Assembly (NCBI RefSeq): GCF_014279835.1
Contig: NZ_CP047942.1
Span: 62,001 to 126,000 of the forward strand
DNA length: 64,000 bases
Direction of reading: 5' to 3'
Source of the DNA: Synechococcus sp. MVIR-18-1
GTDB taxonomy: Bacteria > Cyanobacteriota > Cyanobacteriia > PCC-6307 > Cyanobiaceae
This document shows positions 8,945 through 18,988 of this stretch, piece after piece. Made by a program: the position numbers and the translations under genes. Under the pieces are notes generated by a model that was not told the DNA's origin, ran no database searches, and worked only from the letters and a program-made list of their open reading frames with translations. The stretch's first letter is position 1; the number at the start of each line of letters is the position of its first letter.

Positions 8945-10984
8945 ATGCCCGCTTACGAGCTATCGGCGCCTTACACCCCGAAAGGAGATCAACCCACGGC
9001 GATCGCCAAATTGGTGGAGGGTGTGAATGGAGGAGAGCGTTATCAAACGCTTCTCGGAGCCACGGGTACGGGCAAGACGTTCACGATGGCGAATGTGATC
9101 GCCCAAACCGGACGTCCTGCTTTGGTGTTGGCCCACAACAAAACCCTGGCGGCCCAGCTTTGCAACGAGCTGCGGGAGTTTTTTCCGCACAACGCTGTGG
9201 AATATTTCATCTCCTATTACGACTATTACCAACCGGAAGCCTATGTGCCGGTAAGTGATACCTATATCGCTAAAACTGCATCAATTAACGAAGAAATTGA
9301 TATGTTGCGTCACTCCGCGACGCGATCGTTGTTTGAGCGCCGTGATGTGATTGTGGTGGCCTCAATTAGTTGCATCTATGGGCTTGGAATTCCAAGTGAA
9401 TACCTTAAAGCTGCTGTACCATTCAAGGTGGGTGAAACTTTAGATTTGCGTGGATCTTTACGCGATCTGGTGAACAATCAGTACAGCCGCAATGACACAG
9501 AGGCGGGGCGTGGACGTTTTCGTGTGAAGGGCGATGTTCTGGAGATCGGTCCTGCCTATGACGACCGGTTAGTGCGTGTTGAGCTCTTCGGTGATGACGT
9601 CGAAGCGATTCGCTATGTGGATCCAACCACTGGCGAAATCCTCCAAAGTTTGGACGCGATCAGCATCTATCCAGCCAAGCACTTTGTGACACCAAAAGAG
9701 CGTCTCAATGATGCCGTTAAGGAGATTCGTGCGGAGCTGAAAGATCGCCTTGAATTTTTGAATGGTGAAGGGAAGTTGCTTGAGGCGCAGCGTTTAGAGC
9801 AACGCGCTACCTATGACCTGGAGATGTTGCAACAAATTGGGTATTGCAATGGCGTAGAAAATTATGCGCGTCATCTGGCTGGTCGTGAGCCTGGATCGGC
9901 TCCGGAATGCCTGATTGATTACTTCCCAGATGATTGGTTGTTAATCGTGGATGAAAGCCATGTGACCTGCTCTCAGCTTTTGGCGATGTACAACGGCGAT
10001 CAGGCCCGCAAAAAGGTGCTGATTGACCATGGCTTCCGTTTGCCGAGTGCTGCTGATAATCGACCGCTGAAGTCGGAGGAATTTTGGAACAAGGCCAAGC
10101 AGACCGTTTTCGTGAGCGCAACTCCTGGTAACTGGGAGATGGAGATTAGTGAAGGTCAGATTGCGGAACAGGTGATTCGTCCCACTGGGGTGCTGGATCC
10201 GATTGTTGAGGTGCGGCCCACCACCGGACAAGTGGATGACTTGTTGGGAGAGATTCGTGATCGTGCCTCCAAAAATCAGCGGGTGTTGGTGACCACGCTC
10301 ACCAAGCGGATGGCAGAAGACCTCACGGATTACCTCGCGGAAAATAAAGTTCGTGTGCGCTACTTGCACTCCGAAATCCACTCCATTGAGCGGATCGAGA
10401 TCATTCAGGATTTACGTCTGGGTGAATACGACGTGCTCGTTGGCGTGAATTTGTTGCGGGAAGGATTAGATCTGCCCGAGGTTTCGCTTGTGGCGATTCT
10501 TGATGCCGATAAGGAAGGTTTTCTGCGGGCCCAGCGCTCTTTAATTCAGACGATTGGACGTGCGGCACGGCATGTAGAAGGTAAGGCTTTGCTCTATGCC
10601 GAGAACATGACGGAGTCCATGGCCAAGGCGATTGAAGAAACCGAACGCAGGCGCAAGATCCAGCACACTTATAACGAAAAGCACGGCATCACGCCCACGC
10701 CTGCTGGCAAGAAGGCCACAAATTCAATTCTTAGTTTTCTCGAACTGTCTCGGAAACTCAAGGCCGATGGCCCCGATGCAGATCTGGTCAAAGTGGCTGG
10801 TAAAGCGGTTCAGGCTTTGGAGGAAGACAGCGCTGGATTGGCTCTCGATGCTCTGCCTGAACTCATCGATCAACTTGAGCTGAAGATGAAAGAGTCAGCC
10901 AAGAAGCTCGACTTTGAGGAGGCGGCCAACTTGCGTGATCGGATCAAGAAGTTGCGCCAGAAGCTGGTGGGAAGCAGCAGATGA
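8945..10984 (+). CDS. uvrB: Excinuclease ABC subunit B
   Basis: Damage-verifying helicase-like subunit of nucleotide excision repair. Walker A is GATGTGKT at residues 38-45. The beta-hairpin that clamps DNA is marked by [12 protein letters not shown], followed by [14 protein letters not shown]. Helicase motifs [13 protein letters not shown] and QTIGRAARH follow, and a C-terminal UVR domain ends the protein ([21 protein letters not shown] region). 679 residues is the normal length. It ends 15 bases before the converging lysC end. Confidence 0.98.
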   Translation: MPAYELSAPYTPKGDQPTAIAKLVEGVNGGERYQTLLGATGTGKTFTMANVIAQTGRPALVLAHNKTLAAQLCNELREFFPHNAVEYFISYYDYYQPEAYVPVSDTYIAKTASINEEIDMLRHSATRSLFERRDVIVVASISCIYGLGIPSEYLKAAVPFKVGETLDLRGSLRDLVNNQYSRNDTEAGRGRFRVKGDVLEIGPAYDDRLVRVELFGDDVEAIRYVDPTTGEILQSLDAISIYPAKHFVTPKERLNDAVKEIRAELKDRLEFLNGEGKLLEAQRLEQRATYDLEMLQQIGYCNGVENYARHLAGREPGSAPECLIDYFPDDWLLIVDESHVTCSQLLAMYNGDQARKKVLIDHGFRLPSAADNRPLKSEEFWNKAKQTVFVSATPGNWEMEISEGQIAEQVIRPTGVLDPIVEVRPTTGQVDDLLGEIRDRASKNQRVLVTTLTKRMAEDLTDYLAENKVRVRYLHSEIHSIERIEIIQDLRLGEYDVLVGVNLLREGLDLPEVSLVAILDADKEGFLRAQRSLIQTIGRAARHVEGKALLYAENMTESMAKAIEETERRRKIQHTYNEKHGITPTPAGKKATNSILSFLELSRKLKADGPDADLVKVAGKAVQALEEDSAGLALDALPELIDQLELKMKESAKKLDFEEAANLRDRIKKLRQKLVGSSR

Positions 10985-10999
10985 GTGGGCTTTCGTGAG

Positions 11000-12802
11000 T
11001 TAAGCCTCAAGCGGTGACTCTGTGCCCTGCGCTTGATGGCATTCAGATCCACCGAGTTGGAAGCCAGCATGAACGGCCTCTAAGGCCTTGATGCCATCGG
11101 ATTCGGCCACCACGCAGCTGGTCCGGATTTCGCTGGTGGCAATCAATTCGATGTTCACACCAGCTTCAGCGAGGAAGCGGAACATGCGCCCTGCCGTTCC
11201 TGCGGTGGCAGGCATCCCAGCGCCGATCGCGCTGACGCGGGCAATGGCAGGCCCATCTTCAAGAACGGCCCCAGGCCATTGGGCAAGGAGCGGCGCGAGG
11301 GCTTGATCCGAGGCTGCTCGGTCCTCGCGTTTCACGATGAAGCTGATGTCACGGCTGCCATCGCGGTGCTGCCGTTCGGATTGAACGATCGCATCAAGGC
11401 TGATGCCGGCGTCCGCGAGTGCTGAGCAGAGGGCCCCTGCCATCCCCGGTCGGTCGGGCACATGACGAACGCTCATTTGCGCTTGATCGCGATCGAGGGC
11501 GACGCCTCTCACCTCCGGTTCACCTTCTCCGCTGGCCGGAGGGTTGATGTGTTGCTGCTGTGTGCTCAGCTCAAAGGCCTGTTGCGCGGCTTGCAAAGCC
11601 TTGCCTCCCATGGAGGCGTCCACCACGCAGCTCACCTTCACTTCACTGGTGGCGATTAAACGCAGGTTGATTCCCTCTCTCGAGAGCGTGTCGAACAAGC
11701 CAGCGGCGATGCCAGGGCGGCCCATGATCCCAGCGCCCCTGATGCTCAGCTTGCTCATGCCGCCGTCTGAGCTGAGGTTGCCGCCAAGGCTGTCCACCAG
11801 CGTGGTGCAGATGCTGCGCGCCTGGTCGAGATCTGCTTCCGCCACGGTGAAGGTGATGTCGTTGCTGCTGCCCTCATGGGTGGCCTGAATGATCAGATCC
11901 ACGTTCACGCCTCCTGCAGACAGGCTTTCGAACAAGCGGGCAGCAACCCCTGGCTGATCAGGCACGTGGGAGAGGGCCAGCACGGCTTGATCTTCGAGGA
12001 GTTCCACACCATCCACAGGACGGCCAAGTTCTAAGCCATCGCGGCCGATCGGTCTGGCATTGCGACTGGTGAGTGTGGTGCCTGGTGCATCGCTCCAGCT
12101 GGAGCGCACCACCATGTTCACGCCGTAGTTGCGGGCGATCTCAACGGCACGGGGGTGGAGGACCGCGGCGCCCAGGCTGGCGAGTTCGAGCATTTCATCG
12201 CAGCTCACTTGCGGCATCAGTTGGGCGTTAGCCACCTTGCGCGGATCGGTGGTGAGCACCCCTGGCACATCGGTATAAATCTCGCAGGCATCCGCACCTA
12301 GAGCTGCGGCTAAGGCAACGGCTGATGTGTCAGAACCTCCGCGGCCGAGGGTGGTGATTTCGGCGGTTCCGCCGCGGCTGAGGCTGGTGCCTTGGAAGCC
12401 AGCCACCACCACCACTTGCCCTTCTGCCAGCCGGGCGCGTAGCCGGTCGGTGCGCACATCGAGGATGCGGGCCCGGCCATGGGCGGATTCGGTCACGATC
12501 CCCACTTGGGCTCCGGTCATCGAAACAGCTGGCACGCCTAGTTCATGCAGGGCCATCGAGAGCAGGGCGATCGAGACCTGTTCGCCGGTGGAGAGCAGCA
12601 TGTCCATCTCCCGCTGCGGCGGTGCGGCGCTGATCGCTTTGGCTTTGGCGGTGAGCTCGTCTGTGGTGTGACCCATCGCCGACACCACAATCACCAGATC
12701 ATTGCCCTCTTCTTTGCAGTCGGCGATGCGCCTGGCGACGGCCTGCAGGCGTTCCACGCTGCCGACGGACGTGCCGCCGAACTTCTGCACCAGCAGGGCC
12801 AT
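11000..12802 (-). CDS. lysC: Aspartate kinase with four ACT domains
   Basis: Phosphorylates aspartate, the entry step to lysine, threonine and methionine. The kinase domain starts MALLVQKFGGTSVG, with the KFGGTSV motif at residues 7-13, and runs to about residue 240. It is followed by two pairs of ACT regulatory domains, visible as repeated blocks: HVPDQPGVAARLFESL, then MGRPGIAAGLFDTL, then HVPDRPGMAGALCSAL, then MPATAGTAGRMFRFL. The 600-residue, four-ACT architecture is known from cyanobacteria and supports feedback control by lysine/threonine. ATG 12802 is preferred to the TTG just before it. Confidence 0.97.
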   Translation of the reverse strand: MALLVQKFGGTSVGSVERLQAVARRIADCKEEGNDLVIVVSAMGHTTDELTAKAKAISAAPPQREMDMLLSTGEQVSIALLSMALHELGVPAVSMTGAQVGIVTESAHGRARILDVRTDRLRARLAEGQVVVVAGFQGTSLSRGGTAEITTLGRGGSDTSAVALAAALGADACEIYTDVPGVLTTDPRKVANAQLMPQVSCDEMLELASLGAAVLHPRAVEIARNYGVNMVVRSSWSDAPGTTLTSRNARPIGRDGLELGRPVDGVELLEDQAVLALSHVPDQPGVAARLFESLSAGGVNVDLIIQATHEGSSNDITFTVAEADLDQARSICTTLVDSLGGNLSSDGGMSKLSIRGAGIMGRPGIAAGLFDTLSREGINLRLIATSEVKVSCVVDASMGGKALQAAQQAFELSTQQQHINPPASGEGEPEVRGVALDRDQAQMSVRHVPDRPGMAGALCSALADAGISLDAIVQSERQHRDGSRDISFIVKREDRAASDQALAPLLAQWPGAVLEDGPAIARVSAIGAGMPATAGTAGRMFRFLAEAGVNIELIATSEIRTSCVVAESDGIKALEAVHAGFQLGGSECHQAQGTESPLEA

Positions 12803-12851
12803 CAACGCCGTCCATTCAACATTTGATTATTTCAGCTCATCTGAGTTGTGC

Positions 12852-13832
12852 TTAGCCGAGTAGTCCATCGCGAAAAGCATCACCAGGTTGTGCTCCGCGT
12901 TTGAGGGCTGCTTCCACGTTCAGTAATCGGCCCAACAAGCTGAGGCAGCGCTGCGAGCTGCGGCCTTGCAATTGCTTGCGCATCACATAGATCCGTTTGG
13001 GATTACCGATGCCGGCCGCTTTGGCAATCACGGCCACATCGCGTTCTCCTTGCTGTTCAAGCAGCAGCACCCACAGCCAGCCACGGATTTGTCCGGTGAG
13101 GGTGGCAACGATGCGTAGGGCGGGTTCACCCGCATCGATCAGGGCATCGAGAAGACCAATGGCGCCGCCAGCATCGCCTTCCAGCAAGGCATCTCCCACA
13201 GCCAAGGCGTTGGTGGCTTGGCCTTCAGTCAGGGTGTGCACGGCTTCAGCGCTGATGCGCTCATGTCCATGGCTTTCGGCGTGGAGCGCCAGCTTTTGCA
13301 ATTCCATGCTGAGGCGTGCACTGTCGTTGCCGATGGCATCCACAAGGGCGGAGACGGCCTCCGCTTCCATGCTCAGGTTGAGATCCGCAGCTGTCCGCTC
13401 CACCAGTTGGCGTTGGCCGGCTCCATCCCAGATCGCCGGAAGTTGGAACTTCTGTTCGCTGGCGAGCCCTTGCTTCACCCGTTTTTGTAGAGCTTTTGTG
13501 GTGCGTAAGCGTCCGTCTGGCTTGGCTGGGTTTGTGAGCACTAGCTGGGTGCTGTCGGGGATGAGCTCGAGCGCCGCTTCAAAGCGATCGGCCAGTTCGC
13601 TTGGGCAGGCATTGCAAAAGGGGGAGCGTTGCAGCAACACCACCCGCATCCCTGCCCCAAAGGGAGGGGTGCGTGCTTCCTCTAAGGCCTGTTGGGCTTG
13701 GCCGGCTTCATTGCCATCGAGGCGGCTGAGATTGATGCTGCTCCAGTTGGGATCAATCGCCTCCTCAATCAGGGTTGCGACGGCTCGGTCGCGGGCAGCA
13801 CTGTCGTCTCCCCAGAGCAGATGGATTGGCAT
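12852..13832 (-). CDS. holA: DNA polymerase III delta subunit
   Basis: Clamp-loader subunit that opens the beta sliding clamp. The 326-residue length and segments such as MPIHLLWGDDS at the start, the LVLTNPAKPDGRLRTTKAL region and the C-terminal helical domain (GRLLNVEAALKRGAQPGDAFRDGLLG) fit HolA. ATG start at 13832. It is divergent from cobH, 55 bases away, and sits 46 bases upstream of lysC on the same strand. Confidence 0.93.
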   Translation of the reverse strand: MPIHLLWGDDSAARDRAVATLIEEAIDPNWSSINLSRLDGNEAGQAQQALEEARTPPFGAGMRVVLLQRSPFCNACPSELADRFEAALELIPDSTQLVLTNPAKPDGRLRTTKALQKRVKQGLASEQKFQLPAIWDGAGQRQLVERTAADLNLSMEAEAVSALVDAIGNDSARLSMELQKLALHAESHGHERISAEAVHTLTEGQATNALAVGDALLEGDAGGAIGLLDALIDAGEPALRIVATLTGQIRGWLWVLLLEQQGERDVAVIAKAAGIGNPKRIYVMRKQLQGRSSQRCLSLLGRLLNVEAALKRGAQPGDAFRDGLLG

Positions 13833-13887
13833 GGAGAAGCGGAGAGAACTGGGGGCGGCTTTGCGTCGATGATGCCGGAGTTGCGTC

Positions 13888-14529
13888 TTGATTCCTCTGA
13901 ACCGCGATCATCCGATCTTTACCGAAAGCATTCGCCGCATTCGGGCCCTGCTGGGAGACACCGGTTTGGACCCCCTGTCACAAGACGTGCTGGAACGGCT
14001 GGTGCACAGCAGCGGGGATCCCTCTTTGGCGGTCCTGCTGCAGTTCAGCCCTGGTGCCTGTGATGCCGGACTTCAGGCCCTCAAGGCGGGAGCTCTGATT
14101 CTCACGGATACAGCGATGGCGGCAGCGGCGGTGCGGCCGATGGCGGCGCGCACCTCTGGGAATGAGGTGCGCTGCCTGCTCGATTGGGCCCCGGCTCAGT
14201 CGCCGCAAGGATCCACCCGGTCGGCGGCGGCGATGGTTCGCGCCTGGCCGGAGCTGATCGAGGCCGCTGAGGTTGCAAGTCAGCCCATGCCGCTGGTGCT
14301 CATCGGTAGTGCTCCAACGGCCTTGGAGCAACTCATGGATCAACTGGATGCGGGAGCACCCGCTCCAAGCCTGATTGTTGGCATGCCGGTGGGGTTTGTG
14401 GGTGTGCCGGAAAGCAAGCGTCGCTTGGCGCAAACCACCCTGGATCAGATCCGCTTGGACGGCACCCGTGGCGGGGCCGGTCTGGTGGCAGCAGCCGTGA
14501 ACGCCTTGCTGCGTCAGGTGGCCAGTTGA
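13888..14529 (+). CDS. cobH: Precorrin-8X methylmutase
   Basis: Moves a methyl group from C-11 to C-12 of precorrin-8X, giving hydrogenobyrinate (or the cobalt counterpart) in cobalamin synthesis. The 213 residues show the family pattern: [13 protein letters not shown], a catalytic histidine at position 40 (LVHSSGDP), and [18 protein letters not shown] near the end. The start is TTG (L-I-P-L-N). I saw no upstream ATG in frame before the holA region. The gene's 3' end overlaps the mutS end by 16 bases on the other strand. Confidence 0.95.
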   Translation: MIPLNRDHPIFTESIRRIRALLGDTGLDPLSQDVLERLVHSSGDPSLAVLLQFSPGACDAGLQALKAGALILTDTAMAAAAVRPMAARTSGNEVRCLLDWAPAQSPQGSTRSAAAMVRAWPELIEAAEVASQPMPLVLIGSAPTALEQLMDQLDAGAPAPSLIVGMPVGFVGVPESKRRLAQTTLDQIRLDGTRGGAGLVAAAVNALLRQVAS

Positions 14530-17258
14530 TCCAACACCTGGCGTGCGCGCTGCACCACGGAGGTTGGCACCCCCGCTAAGCGGGCGGCTTCGATGCCGTA
14601 GCTGCGGCTGGCGCCACCAGCAGCCACGCGATGGAGGAACACCAGATCGCTGCCAGTTTCTTCCACCAGCACCTGGCAGTTGGCCACGTTGGTGCGCTCG
14701 CCGGCCAGGGCATTCAGCTCGTGATAATGGGTGGCAAACACAGTGCGGGCCTGGAGATCACCGGCCAGATGTTCGCTTACGGCCCAAGCGATCGAGAGTC
14801 CATCAAAGGTGGCGGTACCGCGCCCGATTTCGTCGAGCAACACGAGTGAGCGGTCGCTGGCGTGATGCAGGATGTTGGCGGTCTCCGCCATCTCCACCAT
14901 GAAGGTGGACTGGCCCGCGGCGAGGTCATCGACCGCGCCGACGCGCGTGAAAATGCGATCGGCGATTCCGACTCGTGCCGTTTGCGCTGGAACCCAGCTG
15001 CCGATCTGGGCCAGCAGCTGGATCAAGCCGATCTGACGCAGGTAGCAGCTTTTGCCGCTGGCATTCGGTCCGGTGAGCACCACCAAATCGATGCCTGTCC
15101 CTAAGTCGCTGTCATTTGGGGTGAAGGTCGTCTCCACGAGCAGTTGCTCAACCACTGGATGGCGGCCCTGTTCGATCACCAGGCTGCGATCCGCTGTGAT
15201 CTCAGGAGCACACCAACCTCCCGTGGCCGCGGCTTCCGCCAGGCTGGTGAGGGCATCAAGGCCTGCGATCGCCCGGGCGGATCTGCGGATTGCTTCAGCG
15301 TGATGGCCGATCTCTGTTCGCAATGCACAGAACAATTCGTACTCGCGTTGGGCGGCACGGGCGCGCATCTGAAAGATCTGGCCTTCTCTGGCTTTGAGGT
15401 CGGGGGTGATGAAGCGTTCCTCATTCGCCAGGGTTTGGCGGCGAATCCAGTGGTCTGGTACGGCGCCTGAGCGGGCCCGGCTCACCGATAGGAAATAGCC
15501 AAAGGTGCGGTGATATTGCAGCTTGAGATTGTTGTTGTTGCTGCGCTGACGTTCGTGTTGCTCCTGTTCCGCCAGCCACTTGTCTTGGTCATCGAGCTGA
15601 TTGCGTAAGCCATCTAAGAGTGGGTCGACCCCGTCGTGGATCAGCCCTCCCTCGCTGAGACTTAGCGGTGGGCTGTCCACGAGTTGACGCCGGATGCTCT
15701 CCCCGAGCGCGGCGAGGGCTGGATCCGGTTCCAGCACATCGGAGAGCCAAGAGGGGCCGCCCTTGAGCTGACTGGCGATCAGGTTGGCGAGCTGAGGTAG
15801 GCGCCCTAAGCCATCGGCGATGGCCACGAGATCTCGGGCTCCAGCGTGGCCTGCACCGGCCCGTCCGGCGAGTCGTTCCAGGTCACCCATGGGCCGCAGC
15901 AAGCGCCGCAGGGCTTGCCGCAATGGTCGCTTGCTTACCAATTGGCTCACGCTTGCTTGGCGGGTGCGAATGCTGGAGGGGTCCATCAGTGGGGCCTCAA
16001 TCCAGCGGCGCAGACAACGGGCGCCCATGGCGGTGAGTGTGCGATCGATCGCCCAGAGCAGCGAGCCCTGGAATTGGTTGTCACGCTGGGTGGCGGTGAG
16101 CTCGAGATTGCGGCGGGTTTGGGCATCGAGCACCAGCGCGTCCCCTGGGAAGCAGGTGATCGGTCGCTCCAAGGGCGGCGGTGTGATGCCGTCGTCGTCT
16201 AAGGGGCAGGTCTCGCCGAGATAGGCGAGCAGTGCGCCGGCGGCGCGCATGGCGAGCGGAACGTTTTGCAGCCCAAGCCCGTCGAGAGATTGTAAGTGGA
16301 ACCGCTCCAAGAGCAGTGCTTCTGCTTCCGGTTGGCTGAAGGCTGTGTTGCCGATGTCGCAGCGTTGCAGGCGCTCTGGGCACCAGCTGGGTGCCATGTT
16401 GTTGTGGCTGTGGTGGATCAGTTCCGCTGGATCGAGCCGCGCGAGCTCTTGATGCAGCGCAGCGCTGTTGTCTTGTTCGCGGACGAGGAATTCGCCCGTG
16501 CTCACATCGGCGCAGGCCAGCCCCCAGCGAAAGGGCTGCCGGCCTTGCGCGGGTTCAACCATTACCGCCGCCAGCCAGTTATTGCGGCGCGCGCTGAGCA
16601 GGCCTTCTTCCAGAACCGTGCCCGGAGTCAGCACCCTGGTGATGTCTCGGCGCAGCAAGGTTCCTTTGGCGGATCCACTGGCAGGGGCGGCTTCCAGTTG
16701 GTCGCAGAGTGCCACGCTGAGGCCGCGGCGAATCAGCTCGGAGCAGTAGCGCTCAGCGGCGTGATGGGGAATGCCAGCCATCGGCACCCGTCCAATCTGT
16801 TTGCCTGCCTCTTTCCCGGTGAGGGTGAGTTCGAGCAGGCGAGACAAGTTGATGGCGTCTTCGAAGAAGCATTCAAAAAAGTCACCGAGCCGATAGAGCA
16901 ACACCCGCTCGGGATGGGCGGCTTTGAGTTCCACGTAGTGGCGGAGCATCGGGGTGAGCTGCTCCGGGGTGACCTGGCTGTGGTGCGACCAGGGCGGGAG
17001 ATCGTCGTCGCTGTTGTTGTGGTCGTTGTCTGCGGCCTCGCTCTGGCTGCTCGTGGAGAGCTCGGAATGCTGTTGTTGGCCTTGGCCTTGGCGCTGAAGT
17101 TGGCGTTGACGGGGGCGCTGTTTGGCATCTTGCGTGAGCTCGAGATCATCGAGCTGATCGAGCGCACCTTCTTTTTGCTGATCCTTGTTTGGCGGCGAAC
17201 TGGCCGGTTCCGCATCCCCAAAAAGGTTGCCCTGCAGGGCCAGGTCCGGTTGGGGCAC
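14514..17258 (-). CDS. mutS: DNA mismatch repair protein MutS
   Basis: Mismatch-recognition ATPase. The mismatch-binding Phe-x-Glu motif is conserved (Phe127-Phe128-Glu129 in [11 protein letters not shown]). The ATPase has Walker [10 protein letters not shown], the STFMVEM segment and Walker B/signature [12 protein letters not shown]. Of its 914 residues, the first ~95 form an unusual extension rich in Gln, Arg, Ser and Asp that precedes the normal start of domain I ([16 protein letters not shown]). The protein stops soon after the ATPase ([11 protein letters not shown]) and so appears to lack the C-terminal clamp/tetramer region of E. coli MutS. Confidence 0.97.
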   Translation of the reverse strand: MPQPDLALQGNLFGDAEPASSPPNKDQQKEGALDQLDDLELTQDAKQRPRQRQLQRQGQGQQQHSELSTSSQSEAADNDHNNSDDDLPPWSHHSQVTPEQLTPMLRHYVELKAAHPERVLLYRLGDFFECFFEDAINLSRLLELTLTGKEAGKQIGRVPMAGIPHHAAERYCSELIRRGLSVALCDQLEAAPASGSAKGTLLRRDITRVLTPGTVLEEGLLSARRNNWLAAVMVEPAQGRQPFRWGLACADVSTGEFLVREQDNSAALHQELARLDPAELIHHSHNNMAPSWCPERLQRCDIGNTAFSQPEAEALLLERFHLQSLDGLGLQNVPLAMRAAGALLAYLGETCPLDDDGITPPPLERPITCFPGDALVLDAQTRRNLELTATQRDNQFQGSLLWAIDRTLTAMGARCLRRWIEAPLMDPSSIRTRQASVSQLVSKRPLRQALRRLLRPMGDLERLAGRAGAGHAGARDLVAIADGLGRLPQLANLIASQLKGGPSWLSDVLEPDPALAALGESIRRQLVDSPPLSLSEGGLIHDGVDPLLDGLRNQLDDQDKWLAEQEQHERQRSNNNNLKLQYHRTFGYFLSVSRARSGAVPDHWIRRQTLANEERFITPDLKAREGQIFQMRARAAQREYELFCALRTEIGHHAEAIRRSARAIAGLDALTSLAEAAATGGWCAPEITADRSLVIEQGRHPVVEQLLVETTFTPNDSDLGTGIDLVVLTGPNASGKSCYLRQIGLIQLLAQIGSWVPAQTARVGIADRIFTRVGAVDDLAAGQSTFMVEMAETANILHHASDRSLVLLDEIGRGTATFDGLSIAWAVSEHLAGDLQARTVFATHYHELNALAGERTNVANCQVLVEETGSDLVFLHRVAAGGASRSYGIEAARLAGVPTSVVQRARQVLDQLAT

Positions 17259-17269
17259 GGGTGGCGTAG

Positions 17270-17283
17270 CGATCCATGGATCG
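17270..17283. repeat. 14-base perfect palindrome upstream of mutS
   Basis: CGATCCATGGATCG is its own reverse complement. It lies 12-25 bases upstream of the mutS start codon in the divergent mutS/psbZ spacer. It could be a protein-binding site or chance. No known operator is recognised. Confidence 0.4.
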
Positions 17284-17321
17284 TAAGACTCACAGCAGTG
17301 GACGAGGTCTTTCGATCACCA

Positions 17322-17337
17322 CAAGCTGTGAAGCTTG
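17322..17337. repeat. Short inverted repeat in mutS/psbZ spacer
   Basis: Perfect 6-base arms CAAGCT and AGCTTG around a GTGA loop. It lies 72 bases before the psbZ start. It may be an operator or RNA hairpin. Function unknown, and chance occurrence is possible. Confidence 0.3.
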
Positions 17338-17408
17338 ATTCCAAGGTGGGCCAGGGTTCCAGGTGCATGTGAGAATCTTTCGCACCGCTCTGGCGTCGAC
17401 AAAACTCC

Positions 17409-17597
17409 ATGCAGATCCTCAACACCCTCACCGTGCTGGCCCTGGTGGTGATGTCGTTTGCCCTCATCGTGGCGGTTCCTGTGCTGTATGCCTCGAATGA
17501 GGACAGCGGACGTTCCAACCGCTTGATCCTGCTGGGTGGGATCGCCTGGGTGGCCCTGGTGCTGCTCAACTGGGGCGTGAGCTACTTCGTGGTCTGA
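17409..17597 (+). CDS. psbZ: Photosystem II protein PsbZ (Ycf9)
   Basis: A 62-residue protein with two membrane helices, matching PsbZ in length and sequence ([21 protein letters not shown] at the start, [10 protein letters not shown] at the end). PsbZ is a small subunit at the periphery of the photosystem II core in the thylakoid membrane. It supports the interaction of the core with antenna complexes. It is divergent from mutS, and ribH follows on the same strand 62 bases later, beyond a strong hairpin. Confidence 0.97.
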   Translation: MQILNTLTVLALVVMSFALIVAVPVLYASNEDSGRSNRLILLGGIAWVALVLLNWGVSYFVV

Positions 17598-17612
17598 AGC
17601 CCACTTCAGACC
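17591..17612 (+). terminator. Strong hairpin over the psbZ stop codon
   Basis: A perfect 9-base stem (GGTCTGAAG / CTTCAGACC) closes a CCCA loop. The left arm contains the psbZ stop codon. No T-run follows (GGGTTACG), so it is not a classical intrinsic terminator. It could instead stabilise the psbZ mRNA 3' end or attenuate read-through into ribH. Confidence 0.5.
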
Positions 17613-17659
17613 GGGTTACGCCTTGATGGGAGCATGGTCTTACTTGCTCCTGCCTTTTC

Positions 17660-18142
17660 ATGGCCACGTTTGAAGGACGTTTCACTGATTTAGGCCAGGT
17701 TCGTATCGCCGTTGTGGTGGCCCGTTTCAACGATTTGGTGACGGCAAAGCTGCTGAGCGGTTGCTTGGATTGTCTGTCTCGCCATGGAGTGGATACGACT
17801 GCTGAGAGTGCCCAGCTCGATGTGGCCTGGGTGCCGGGGTCGTTTGAGCTGCCTGTGGTGTCTCAAAATCTGGCCCGCAGTGGGCGCTACCAGGTGGTGA
17901 TCACCCTGGGTGCGGTGATTCGCGGTGATACCCCACATTTCGATGTGGTGGTCGCGGAAGCGAGCAAGGGAATTGCCGCTGTGGCGCGTGACACGGGCGT
18001 GCCCGTGATCTTCGGGGTGTTGACCACCGACACGATGCAGCAGGCCCTGGAGCGTGCCGGGATCAAGAGCAATCTCGGCTGGAGCTACGGCTTGGAGGCT
18101 TTAGAGATGGCTTCCTTGATGAAGGCACTGCCGGGGCATTGA
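17660..18142 (+). CDS. ribH: 6,7-dimethyl-8-ribityllumazine synthase
   Basis: Penultimate enzyme of riboflavin synthesis, which assembles as large shells in most bacteria. The 160 residues show the family motifs [23 protein letters not shown], and [18 protein letters not shown] with the catalytic histidine, then [21 protein letters not shown] start with normal N-terminus. tRNA-Gly follows 64 bases later. Confidence 0.97.
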   Translation: MATFEGRFTDLGQVRIAVVVARFNDLVTAKLLSGCLDCLSRHGVDTTAESAQLDVAWVPGSFELPVVSQNLARSGRYQVVITLGAVIRGDTPHFDVVVAEASKGIAAVARDTGVPVIFGVLTTDTMQQALERAGIKSNLGWSYGLEALEMASLMKALPGH

Positions 18143-18206
18143 CCAACGGCCCCTTTGTGTTGCATGCTGCCCAGGTCGTAGCGAACCCAGCGTTCAACAC
18201 GGCTTT

Positions 18207-18278
18207 GCGGATGTAGCTCAGTGGTAGAGCATCTCCTTGCCAAGGAGAGGGTCGAGAGTTCGAATCTCTTCATCCGCT
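18207..18278 (+). tRNA. tRNA-Gly (anticodon GCC)
   Basis: A complete cloverleaf of 72 bases: acceptor stem GCGGATG/CATCCGC, D arm GCTC...GAGC, anticodon arm CTCC-TTGCCAA-GGAG with anticodon GCC, and T arm GAGAG-TTCGAAT-CTCTT. The 3' CCA is not encoded. A short T-run follows the acceptor end. Confidence 0.97.
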
Positions 18279-18389
18279 TTTCGTTTAGGCGGGCTTTCAG
18301 TGAGCAGCCAACCTTTTAAGCACACCTTTGTTGAAAGTCTTCGGTCTTCAAAGAGGTTTGAAATCCAGTTTTTTTTTGATTTTTCTGAT

Positions 18390-18845
18390 TTATTGGTTGC
18401 GAATGAGCAATTGCTGAGGGCTGGCCGGTTCAAACCCCAGCTGTTGGTAGAACCCAGAGCTGTTGGTGGTCATCAGATATACCCGCTCAGCGTTGCGAAT
18501 CGCCTTGGCGCTGAGTAGGGCCTCCACCACACGTCGCCCGAGTCCGCGGCCTTGAAGGTCTCCGGCAACGACCACATCCCAAAGCACGGCGCGGTGGATT
18601 CCATCGCTGGTGGCCCGTCCGAACCCCACCATCCGCTTGCCGCGCCAAAGGCTCACGACAACCGTGCTGCCGGCCAGCATCCGTTTGAGATCTGCTGTGT
18701 TGCGCTGTTGGGCCCAAAACGCGTGTTTGTGCAGCAAGCGACGCAGCTTGAGCAGGCCGCGGCTCGGCTTGAGATCAGGGCCGAGTCCAAACCAGCGCAG
18801 GCCTGGGGCGCCAGGAGCATGTTGAACGAGTCGGATGCGGGCCAT
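18390..18845 (-). CDS. GNAT family N-acetyltransferase
   Basis: A 151-residue protein with the GNAT acetyl-CoA binding pattern. The core strand is HRAVLWDVVVAGDLQGRGLGRRVVEALL (pyrophosphate loop Q-G-R-G-L-G). A later segment, RVYLMTTNSSGFYQQLGFEP, is typical of the last part of the fold. Substrate unknown. It could acetylate a small molecule or a protein terminus. It stands alone between the tRNA and the GT4 gene. Confidence 0.88.
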   Translation of the reverse strand: MARIRLVQHAPGAPGLRWFGLGPDLKPSRGLLKLRRLLHKHAFWAQQRNTADLKRMLAGSTVVVSLWRGKRMVGFGRATSDGIHRAVLWDVVVAGDLQGRGLGRRVVEALLSAKAIRNAERVYLMTTNSSGFYQQLGFEPASPQQLLIRNQ

Positions 18846-18988
18846 GGCGGGTTGATTAGGACTCCATCATCGACACGTGTGGAACAGCAAGAGACCTGCG
18901 CTTGGCTGAGATGATGAAAAAAACGTTCTAATCCCGTGAACGCTGCGATTCCTGGTCGTTTGTCTGCTCATGATCAGGTTGGTGGGTG

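Noticed and set aside
16296-17372. 358-codon open frame on the plus strand
   Set aside because: Antisense to the conserved mutS gene. Composition mirrors the Gln/Arg-rich mutS head. No known motifs.
18420-18435. GGTTCAAACC resembling a tRNA T-loop
   Set aside because: No matching acceptor, D or anticodon arms. It lies inside the acetyltransferase gene.
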